A DNA stretch of 8,364 bases from positions 1-8,364 of the forward strand of contig CANQIY010000041.1 of assembly GCA_947624125.1 (NCBI GenBank), read 5' to 3'. A program made the position numbers and the translations under genes. Below the pieces are notes generated by a model. The model saw nothing but the letters and a program-made list of their open reading frames with translations. It ran no database searches and had not been told where the DNA came from. Positions 1 through 5,597 of the stretch are shown piece after piece. This DNA comes from an uncultured Bacilli bacterium. Lineage in GTDB: Bacteria > Bacillota_I > Bacilli_A > RF39 > UBA660. Every line of letters starts with the position of its first letter. Position 1 is the stretch's first letter.

Positions 1-254
1 TCTTTACAATAACTTTCTTCATTTAAATAATAACCTATTGGAAATAATGTATTTCCTTTATACTCTGTATATTCTCCTTCTTTATTTTCTTTTACATATA
101 TAGCAAACTGTTTATTATTAAAATTATCTTTCTTATTCTCTTTTACTATCGGAGTTTTTACTTTATACATAAATAATATTACAAAAAATAACACTAACAA
201 AAATATTAACTTTTTATTAATATTTATTTCCTTTATTTTGTTAATAACTTGCAT
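1..254 (-). CDS. N-terminal part of a membrane-anchored, probably surface-exposed protein (partial)
   Basis: An open frame starts with ATG at 254-252 and runs off the left edge after 84 codons without a stop; the C-terminal part is missing. The start is supported by an AAAGGGAG ribosome binding site at 263-270, 8 bases upstream, and by a promoter at 285-312. Residues 1-15 are short and basic (MQVINKIKEININKK), residues 16-30 form one hydrophobic segment (LIFLLVLFFVILFMY), and the rest is polar and Lys/Asn/Glu rich. This suggests a cytoplasmic N-tail, one membrane anchor or uncleaved signal, and an extracellular domain. No lipobox is seen. The region from about residue 49 (FAIYVKEN ... GEYTEYKG ... 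LFPIGYYLNEESYC) looks like a small beta-rich repeat of the kind found in surface proteins of gut Bacilli, but that is recollection only. No function can be assigned. The promoter carries a G9 tract, so expression may be phase-variable. Confidence 0.75.
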   Translation of the reverse strand, partial: MQVINKIKEININKKLIFLLVLFFVILFMYKVKTPIVKENKKDNFNNKQFAIYVKENKEGEYTEYKGNTLFPIGYYLNEESYCK

Positions 255-284
255 TACTTTTTCTCCCTTTATTTTTATATTTGT

Positions 285-312
285 ATTATATAATACCCCC
301 CCCCGGAGTCAA
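285..312 (-). promoter_or_regulatory. Sigma-A-type promoter with a G9 tract in the spacer (candidate phase-variable promoter)
   Basis: On the minus strand a TTGACT -35 box (312-307, 5 of 6 to consensus) and a perfect TATAAT -10 box (290-285) are separated by 16 bp. The spacer reads CC, nine G, then TATTA. Transcription would start near 278, leaving a leader of about 24 bases before the ATG at 254. The -35 box lies about 10 bases past the T-tract of the preceding terminator, so the downstream gene has its own unit. G9 gives a 16-bp spacer, G10 would give 17 and G8 would give 15, so tract length should change promoter strength. Confidence 0.8.
296..304. repeat. Homopolymeric C9/G9 tract
   Basis: Nine consecutive C on the plus strand (nine G on the transcribed-sense minus strand). 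No other G or C run in the window comes near this length; ordinary long homopolymers here are A or T. It lies exactly between the -35 and -10 boxes of the promoter for the surface protein at 1-254. Runs of this kind are classic slipped-strand mispairing sites. The exact length may vary within the population or be miscounted by sequencing. Confidence 0.95.
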
Positions 313-321
313 GTTTTGAGC

Positions 322-346
322 AAAAAAAATGAGTTCAAACTCATTT
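322..346 (-). terminator. Rho-independent terminator of the sigma factor gene
   Basis: A perfect 9-bp inverted repeat, AAATGAGTT at 327-335 and AACTCATTT at 338-346, is separated by only 2 bases, so the real loop will be about 4 bases. On the minus strand it is followed by a run of eight T (329-322). The stem overlaps the TAA stop codon of the sigma factor gene (347-345). Confidence 0.85.
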
Positions 347-1865
347 ACTTTGTTAATTTTTTATTAACATTTTTTGGATTAAGAGCATATTGTTCACGAA
401 AATAAGCTAAATTATTTTGAGCTATACTAGGATTATAAGATAAATCAATGACATGATTTATTTCAGCTGAAATTCTTAACTTTTTTAATGCTCTTGCTTC
501 AATTTGTCTAATTCGCTCTCTTGTTACATGATACATCTTCCCAATTTCTTCTAATGAATAAATCTTATTATTATAAAAACCATTTCTAAGCAAAATAACA
601 ATTTGTTCTTTTTTATTTAAATTAGCTTCTTGTAAAAGTTTTTTTACCACATCTGATAAATTTCTATCAATAACAATTTCTTCGGTTAAAGGTTCTTCAC
701 TTGGTAAAAAGTTTTTTATTTCTTCATCTTCATCTTTACCTATAGTAGTTTCTAATGATATAGGTTCTAAATTAACTTTTTCCATAATTGTTTCTAATTT
801 TTCAACTGTTATTCCTAAAGCATCTGCTAATTCTTCATCATTTGGTTCTCTATTTAATTTTTGAATTAATTCTCGTTTACATTTAGCTATTTTATTAAGA
901 ATAATAGTTAAATATACAGGCATTCTTATTACCCTAGCTTGATTAGCTATTGCTCTTGTTATAGCTTGCCTAATCCACCATGTTGCATAAGTCGAAAAAC
1001 GAAAACCTAATTTGGCATCATACTTTTCAGCAGCCCTCATCAACCCTAAATTGCCTTCTTGAATTAAGTCTAAAATAGGCATTCCAAAATTACTAAATTT
1101 TTTTGCAACATTAACAACTAATCGTAAATTTCTTTGAATTAAAATATCTTTCGCATTCTTATCCCCATTTAATACTTTCATAGATAAATCTTGTTCTTCT
1201 TCAGCAGTCAATAATCTTTCTTGACTAATTTCATAATAATATTGGTCAACACTATTATCATAATAATTATCTTCGGTACTTATAAAGTGGTTATCTAAAT
1301 TAGTTTTCTCGTTAACATTCTCTTCCATACAATATATATTTATTGATAATAATAAAAATTCATCCGTAAAAAGTAACTCTGCTTGGTCATGGTCTATTAA
1401 TTCTTTATTTTTATTATAAATAATAGCTATTCTATTTTTAAACATTTTATTACTACTTACAAGTTTAATTACTAAATCAATATCAGGTATAAAATGAAGT
1501 TTTTTAAAGAATAATGATAGGCCTTTAATATCTTCTAGAGCACTATTATAATTATTTGTATTAACCCATTTATTATTTATATAACTATTTATTAAATTTA
1601 AACTTTCCTTCTCATCATTTAATAATTCTTTTATTTTATTTAGTAAAATATATTCTATTTTTTTATTTATATAAGAAGTAAAATCTTCATTCTTTTCATA
1701 AGACATTTTAATTTTATGAATTTCTTCTAAAAATATATTTACAATAAACTCACTATCTATTTCTAAAAAATTATATCTTTTTATATAATTATTAATTAAA
1801 GGATTTACAAGTATTAAAATATCTTCATCACTCATCGTATTTATCATTTTAAAATCTAATTTCAT
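345..1865 (-). CDS. RpoD-like sigma-70 RNA polymerase sigma factor with an unusual N-terminal extension
   Basis: This protein directs RNA polymerase to promoters. Residues 206-506 are a canonical primary-type sigma: region 1.2 at about 206-235, region 2 at 240-312 with LRLVVNVAKKF, DLIQEGNLGLMRAAEKYD and STYATWWIRQAITRAI, region 3 at about 320-375, and region 4 at 405-465 with the helix-turn-helix SLEEIGKMYHVTRERIRQIEARALKKLR. No large non-conserved insert lies between regions 1.2 and 2. The first 200 residues are not the usual acidic region 1.1. Residues 20-82 (YIKRY ... EFIVNIFLEEI ... FTSYINKKIEYILLNKI) follow the pattern of a divergent sigma region 2. The start is ATG at 1865 with an AAAAGGAG site (1873-1880) 7 bases upstream. 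The gene is monocistronic, with promoter 1895-1923 and terminator 322-346. Whether it is the housekeeping sigma or a paralogue cannot be told: dnaG, the usual rpoD neighbour, is absent here. Confidence 0.93.
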   Translation of the reverse strand: MKLDFKMINTMSDEDILILVNPLINNYIKRYNFLEIDSEFIVNIFLEEIHKIKMSYEKNEDFTSYINKKIEYILLNKIKELLNDEKESLNLINSYINNKWVNTNNYNSALEDIKGLSLFFKKLHFIPDIDLVIKLVSSNKMFKNRIAIIYNKNKELIDHDQAELLFTDEFLLLSINIYCMEENVNEKTNLDNHFISTEDNYYDNSVDQYYYEISQERLLTAEEEQDLSMKVLNGDKNAKDILIQRNLRLVVNVAKKFSNFGMPILDLIQEGNLGLMRAAEKYDAKLGFRFSTYATWWIRQAITRAIANQARVIRMPVYLTIILNKIAKCKRELIQKLNREPNDEELADALGITVEKLETIMEKVNLEPISLETTIGKDEDEEIKNFLPSEEPLTEEIVIDRNLSDVVKKLLQEANLNKKEQIVILLRNGFYNNKIYSLEEIGKMYHVTRERIRQIEARALKKLRISAEINHVIDLSYNPSIAQNNLAYFREQYALNPKNVNKKLTK

Positions 1866-1894
1866 TATAAAACTCCTTTTAATAATTGTTATTT

Positions 1895-1923
1895 ATGTTA
1901 TCATGATGAATTTTAAAAGTCAA
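1895..1923 (-). promoter_or_regulatory. Promoter of the sigma factor gene
   Basis: On the minus strand a TTGACT -35 box (1923-1918) is followed by a 17-bp spacer and TAACAT (1900-1895, 4 of 6). The -10 is preceded by TG plus one base, an extended -10 element, which compensates for the weak hexamer. The predicted start near 1888 leaves a short leader with the AAAAGGAG ribosome binding site. The promoter sits directly after the operon terminator at 1926-1948. Confidence 0.65.
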
Positions 1924-1925
1924 TT

Positions 1926-1948
1926 AAAAAGGACTTTAGTTGCCCTTT
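1926..1948 (-). terminator. Terminator at the end of the six-gene operon
   Basis: On the minus strand AAAGGGC (1948-1942) pairs with GTCCTTT (1934-1928), including one G-U pair, around a 7-base loop. Two more T and an AATT stretch follow, so the U-tract is short. The stem begins inside the stop codon of the choloylglycine hydrolase gene. It may also work weakly in the other direction, where AATTTT follows the stem. Confidence 0.65.
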
Positions 1949-2921
1949 AATTTTGTTCATATATTTGTTCTTCTTTAACTAATTCATAACTCTTTAACTC
2001 ATCACTATCTAAATTTTCTTTATGAATATCTATTTTGGTTATTTGACTATTATCATAAGTTTTATAATAATAAATTCCATCATCAAGATTACAACAAGAA
2101 CTATAAATTGTTATTTCATAAAGGTCATTTTTCATATGAACACAACCTCTTTGTTGATAAACAGACTCTAAAATATGGAAAAATTGACTTATACTAGAAA
2201 GTTCATCAGGATTAGAAAGGGAATTCATCTTTGTAAATGTTGCTTTGACAAAACGAGAGGCACTAGATAAATCACCGGGTAAGAATAAAGCTCCCATACC
2301 CCGACTATAGATATCTAAATCAAGTGCTTTAGCAAAATTATTAACCGGCTCTTCTACTGATAAACTCATATAATTATTTAAGTTAAACATTTGCATCGGA
2401 AAAGGAGGATTATTAGTTAAAACGCCAACCGGATTATCATAAACCTTTAAACCTTCTTTAACACTTTCAACTGTTATTGATTCATCTTTATAAGTAATTA
2501 TATAATGAAGAGGAGATGCTTTAAGTTGTTCACTAAAATCGATTTGAGCTAAATTAATACGGTTTAATAAATCTCTTACTTCATCCATATTAGCACAACA
2601 AGATAAAATATAAGGAATGAATTCAAAAGGAGCAACATTTTCCTTATTTTCATCTATTTCATGATAATAAGCATTTTTAGGAAAATTTAGACCAGCCATT
2701 CCTACCCCTTTTTCATTAATGGCGTCATAATATAGCGGATAATTATCATTGACATAAGCCATCCCTATCATAGCGTAATGTTCATCTAATTTTTTACCAT
2801 TTCGAAAATGAAAAGGGAATTTTCTGGGCGTTATTGTGACTGTTTCATAATAAGAATACTCTAAATCTAAATTGCGTCCAAAATAATATTTTTTTGTTTT
2901 ATACGTTACTGCCGTACACAT
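1947..2921 (-). CDS. Choloylglycine hydrolase family protein (probable conjugated bile acid hydrolase)
   Basis: An Ntn-hydrolase of the linear amide C-N hydrolase family (bile salt hydrolase / penicillin V acylase). The expected reaction is removal of glycine or taurine from conjugated bile acids in the cytoplasm. The 324-residue length is typical. Met1 is followed directly by Cys2, the nucleophile exposed when Met is removed. Other family catalytic positions are present: Arg16 and Asp19 in GRNLDL, Asn79 in MAGLNFP, Asn170/171 in GVLTNNPPF, and Arg223 in DLSSASRFVKATFTK. The GVLTNNPPF and PGDLSS motifs favour bile salt hydrolase over penicillin acylase. Residues 205-208 read YSRG, resembling the S-R-x selectivity-loop variant reported for taurine-preferring enzymes; this is tentative. 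It is the last gene of the operon and overlaps the upstream membrane protein gene by 16 bases. It has only a weak GGTGG site (2928-2932), so translation is probably coupled. No signal peptide is seen. Confidence 0.92.
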   Translation of the reverse strand: MCTAVTYKTKKYYFGRNLDLEYSYYETVTITPRKFPFHFRNGKKLDEHYAMIGMAYVNDNYPLYYDAINEKGVGMAGLNFPKNAYYHEIDENKENVAPFEFIPYILSCCANMDEVRDLLNRINLAQIDFSEQLKASPLHYIITYKDESITVESVKEGLKVYDNPVGVLTNNPPFPMQMFNLNNYMSLSVEEPVNNFAKALDLDIYSRGMGALFLPGDLSSASRFVKATFTKMNSLSNPDELSSISQFFHILESVYQQRGCVHMKNDLYEITIYSSCCNLDDGIYYYKTYDNSQITKIDIHKENLDSDELKSYELVKEEQIYEQN

Positions 2922-3655
2922 TTTTTACCACCATCCAATAGTTTAATTATACCATAAATTGTATAAAAAGGACCAAACATTTGCACCAAACCAATAAAAA
3001 GAGGATAAAAGCGTCCGGTTAAATCATAAATTTCTTGCATGGGGGTAACGGAAAACTTTTCCGATATAAACATAAGATTACTTCCAAAAATATAATTTAT
3101 AATAAGCGATATTAAACAAATTAAACCAACTAGGAAAGCATAATAAATAATATCTTTTAACTCTAATTTTATATAACCCGTTAAATTAATTAAAATGCCA
3201 ATGTATAGCATTACACCATGATACATAAAGCCATGCAAAGTAACTAAATGCCATAAAGGATAATCAGGAAGAGATGTTGATGGATAAATAATATAAATCA
3301 CACTACCTATAATGGTCCCAGTACTTAAAAAGACATCTCCTATTCTTTTTACTTTGCCTTTGCCAAACGAACTAAGTATTCCCGCATATAAAAAAATGCT
3401 ACAAAAATAAAAAGGTAAATAACTATTAACACTAAGATAACCATTTCTATTTATTTTAAATATAATCATAATTACTTCCCAAATAAGCATTGTTATGGTA
3501 GCTATTCTTATAGCCTTCTTAACATTAACTTTCTTTTTTATTGATATAAAAAGAGCCATTATTACTGCTAGAAAAGTAAAAAAAGCAATTAATAAATGTC
3601 CTAAGCTAAAGATACCACAAGCTTCATAAGTTCCTATTTTAGCTAAAAATTTCAT
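2906..3655 (-). CDS. TIGR02206 / YwaF-type multi-pass membrane protein
   Basis: An integral membrane protein of about 250 residues with six or seven hydrophobic segments (roughly residues 17-40, 50-69, 80-98, 110-126, 143-160, 172-192 and 218-240, numbered from the ATG at 3661). It carries landmarks of the TIGR02206/YwaF family, related to eukaryotic TMEM164: LPFYFCSIF (81-89) near the centre, then PLWHLVTLHGFMYHG (135-149) with several His. TMEM164 is reported to be a lysophospholipid acyltransferase that depends on a Cys and a His. Cys87 and His148 here may be the counterparts, but the bacterial function is unproven. The frame is open from ATG 3661, but that codon abuts the AGAAGGA site (3662-3668). 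The ATG at 3655, 6 bases after the site, is the better start and is used here (249 residues). The gene lies 13 bases after the MmcQ-type gene and overlaps the choloylglycine hydrolase gene by 16 bases. Confidence 0.8.
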   Translation of the reverse strand: MKFLAKIGTYEACGIFSLGHLLIAFFTFLAVIMALFISIKKKVNVKKAIRIATITMLIWEVIMIIFKINRNGYLSVNSYLPFYFCSIFLYAGILSSFGKGKVKRIGDVFLSTGTIIGSVIYIIYPSTSLPDYPLWHLVTLHGFMYHGVMLYIGILINLTGYIKLELKDIIYYAFLVGLICLISLIINYIFGSNLMFISEKFSVTPMQEIYDLTGRFYPLFIGLVQMFGPFYTIYGIIKLLDGGKKCVRQ

Positions 3656-3661
3656 TTTCAT

Positions 3662-3668
3662 TCCTTCT
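3662..3668 (-). promoter_or_regulatory. Ribosome binding site that decides the start of the YwaF-type gene
   Basis: AGAAGGA on the minus strand touches the ATG at 3661 with no spacing but lies 6 bases from the in-frame ATG at 3655. The second ATG is therefore the likely start, and the protein begins MKFLAKIG. Confidence 0.7.
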
Positions 3669-4331
3669 TTATTTCGTTATATTATAACTATTATTTACAA
3701 ATTGCAAGACTTTAGAAAGAGGTATTCTTCCATCTAAAATAATAGTTAACCAATGTTTTTTATTCATATGATATCCCCGAAAATATTTGTCATTATCTAC
3801 TAATTGTTCTAAGACTAGTGGCTCTATTTTTAGAACAATGATTTCTATTTCTTTTTTATCTTTTACACCCAATTTTTCCCCTGAAATACTCATTACAACC
3901 CCATACCATTTTTTTGGATTTTGATGTCTAAAAACCGCACATTTATCTTCATCTTTCCATAAAAATTCTAATTTTTCTTGATATTTATCATTAACATAAT
4001 TAATAACTTCTAAAGTTTGTTTATTTCTAAATACTTCTTCATCACAACATTTTTCTACTATATCCATTAAAACTTTTTGATATTCATTTCTAATTAAACC
4101 AACGTATTCTCCCGTTATAAAAGGAATATTAAAAGGTAAATATTCTTCACTTGTTTTTAAATCAATTATTTTACTTGTTACTTTATCATTATTTATATCA
4201 ATTATACAATTAAATTTATTTAAAAGAATTTTCTCATAAATATAATTATCTTCAACTTTCTTAAAACCATACTTAATTAATTTAGAATAATTTATTTTTT
4301 TATTTTTTAATATTTTCTCTAATTCATTCAT
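3669..4331 (-). CDS. MmcQ/YjbR-family protein with an additional N-terminal domain
   Basis: The C-terminal half (about residues 105-220) fits the MmcQ/YjbR double-wing family: CAVFRHQNPKKWYGVVMSIS, then the signature YHMNKKHWLTIILDGRIPL near the end. The family resembles DNA-binding folds, but its physiological role is unknown. YjbR proteins are usually about 120 residues. This one has about 100 extra N-terminal residues, including LIKYGFKKVEDNYIYEKILL, a layout seen in other Firmicutes as far as I recall. The frame is open up to 4418, but the first 29 codons lie inside tag and would give a spurious hydrophobic leader. The start is set at ATG 4331 because AAGGA (4337-4341) sits 5 bases upstream. 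This gives 220 residues and an 8-base overlap with the end of tag, typical of translational coupling. Confidence 0.85.
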   Translation of the reverse strand: MNELEKILKNKKINYSKLIKYGFKKVEDNYIYEKILLNKFNCIIDINNDKVTSKIIDLKTSEEYLPFNIPFITGEYVGLIRNEYQKVLMDIVEKCCDEEVFRNKQTLEVINYVNDKYQEKLEFLWKDEDKCAVFRHQNPKKWYGVVMSISGEKLGVKDKKEIEIIVLKIEPLVLEQLVDNDKYFRGYHMNKKHWLTIILDGRIPLSKVLQFVNNSYNITK

Positions 4332-4872
4332 GTTCATCCTTATATAAGAAGCATTCTTTTTCATGGGAATAAATAATACCAATGGCTTGCAAATAAGCAT
4401 AAATAATTTTATCACCAATAAACTTCATACCTCGTCTTTTTAAATCTTTAGCTAAAGCTTGGGCTAATTTATTTGTTGTTTTATTTGTTTCAATTATTAC
4501 TTCATCATTAGTAAAAGTTTTTAAATAATTATGAAAAGATGCAAATTCTTCTTTAATATTATTAAATATTTTAGCATTATTGATTATAGCTTTAATTTTT
4601 AATTTATTACGAATAATATTTTTATTTTGTAATAATTCTTGTTCTTTTTCTTCATCATATTTAATTAAGGAAGATAAAGAATAGTTAGCAAATGCTAACC
4701 TTATATGTTCTCTTTTATTAAGCACACATTCAAAACTTAAACCAGCTTCACATATTTCTAAAATAAGCATTTCTAAAAGATAATCATCATTTAAATTTAA
4801 TTGTCCCCATTCTTCATCATGATATTTAACATATATAGGATTTTTAAGATTACACCATGAACATCTTTGCAT
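4324..4872 (-). CDS. tag: DNA-3-methyladenine glycosylase I
   Basis: Base-excision repair enzyme that removes 3-methyladenine from alkylated DNA. The 182-residue length matches the family. It begins MQRCSWC, followed by YHDEEWG (17-23). The structural zinc ligands known in E. coli Tag are conserved: Cys4, His18, His170 and Cys174 (HEKEC). The helix-hairpin-helix region reads KAIINNAKIF, and the C-terminal signature is LAKDLKRRGMKFIGDKIIYAYLQAIG. The base-recognition residues Tyr14, Tyr17 and Glu39 (E. coli Y13, Y16, E38) are present. The aromatic stacking position, Trp46 in E. coli, is Phe47 here, a conservative change. Start ATG 4872 has an AAAGGA site about 6 bases upstream. The gene lies 12 bases after the Trp-rich gene, and its TGA stop is embedded in the start of the next gene. 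That TGA shows the code is standard. Confidence 0.95.
   Translation of the reverse strand: MQRCSWCNLKNPIYVKYHDEEWGQLNLNDDYLLEMLILEICEAGLSFECVLNKREHIRLAFANYSLSSLIKYDEEKEQELLQNKNIIRNKLKIKAIINNAKIFNNIKEEFASFHNYLKTFTNDEVIIETNKTTNKLAQALAKDLKRRGMKFIGDKIIYAYLQAIGIIYSHEKECFLYKDEHE
4337..4341 (-). promoter_or_regulatory. Ribosome binding site of the MmcQ-type gene, inside tag
   Basis: AAGGA on the minus strand lies within the last codons of tag, 5 bases before the ATG at 4331-4329. The alternative ATG at 4337 overlaps the site itself and is therefore unlikely. The arrangement ATGAATGA places start and stop of the two genes within 8 bases. Confidence 0.7.
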
Positions 4873-4884
4873 AATTTTCCTTTC

Positions 4885-5580
4885 TTACTTTCTTTTTTCT
4901 AATATTCTTTTCTTTATTTCTTCCTGAGGTATAAGCATGCCACCTTCTTTTTTTCCATACTTATCCACCCATTCTTGATTATTTTGATAATATTTATATT
5001 GTCTTAAACATAACCATTTTTCTTTATTCATTTGTAATTCTTTAGTATTATATTTATAAATATTAAAAAAGGTCTTTTCCATTACTTGATTACGCCAAAG
5101 GTAAGCATTCTTCTCTAATCCTTCTTGAATTATTTCAACCGGTAAATCAAGTTGTTTTAATGTTTCAATAATCCACCACCGAAAATATAAATCACATTCT
5201 GATGAATTAAGAAAAGCTTTAACTATACTATCACTATATATTTTTAAATAATTACTTCCACCATTCATAAGCCACATAATTTGCCATTTAACAATTTTTA
5301 AAGCATATTCATGTTTATGATTAGCAAAAAATGTGGAATTAGTAACATAATTAAGAATTTCTGAAAATGGTATAGAAAAAAGCTCTTCATTCTTATGAAA
5401 CATTTGGGCAAGCCAATAATTATTATTTAAATTACAAGCAAAATTATCTTCCGTTAATTCTTCTTTATTATCTAATATTTCTAAATCCCAAAAACCAGTT
5501 AAAGGGAAAAAATTAAGGGTTGCAAAATTGAGCTTGTTAATTTTTTCCTCTTCCTTTTTTTGTTTAACATTTTTTCTCAT
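4885..5580 (-). CDS. Unrecognised tryptophan-rich hypothetical protein
   Basis: A 231-residue protein that I do not recognise. The N-terminus is very basic and Lys/Glu rich (residues 1-16), the body is probably helical, and the C-terminus ends in a Lys/Arg/Glu helix (EEIKKRILEKRK). It has nine Trp residues, at 31, 56, 99, 103, 135, 136, 162, 189 and 204. That is high for an AT-rich genome and includes an adjacent pair in YFRWWIIETLKQL. No signal peptide or membrane segment is seen, so it is likely cytoplasmic. The start at ATG 5580 has a GAGGT site 5 bases upstream. It follows the DUF4026 gene by 17 bases and precedes tag by 12, so it belongs to the operon. A helical-repeat scaffold is possible, but nothing in the sequence proves it. 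Confidence 0.8.
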   Translation of the reverse strand: MRKNVKQKKEEEKINKLNFATLNFFPLTGFWDLEILDNKEELTEDNFACNLNNNYWLAQMFHKNEELFSIPFSEILNYVTNSTFFANHKHEYALKIVKWQIMWLMNGGSNYLKIYSDSIVKAFLNSSECDLYFRWWIIETLKQLDLPVEIIQEGLEKNAYLWRNQVMEKTFFNIYKYNTKELQMNKEKWLCLRQYKYYQNNQEWVDKYGKKEGGMLIPQEEIKKRILEKRK

Positions 5581-5597
5581 CTTTACCTCTTTTCTAT

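Noticed and set aside
296..304. G-quadruplex
   Set aside because: A single run of nine G cannot supply four separated G-tracts for a stable intramolecular quadruplex; the promoter-spacer reading explains its position better.
4324..4326. TGA read as tryptophan (Mycoplasma code)
   Set aside because: TGA is the natural end of tag, right at the family's usual length, and tryptophans throughout are TGG, for example the WW pair in the sigma factor.
4332..4418. N-terminal hydrophobic extension of the MmcQ-type protein (first 29 codons of the open frame)
   Set aside because: These codons lie within tag in another frame; the proper ribosome binding site is at 4337-4341 before ATG 4331. The apparent membrane segment is an artefact.
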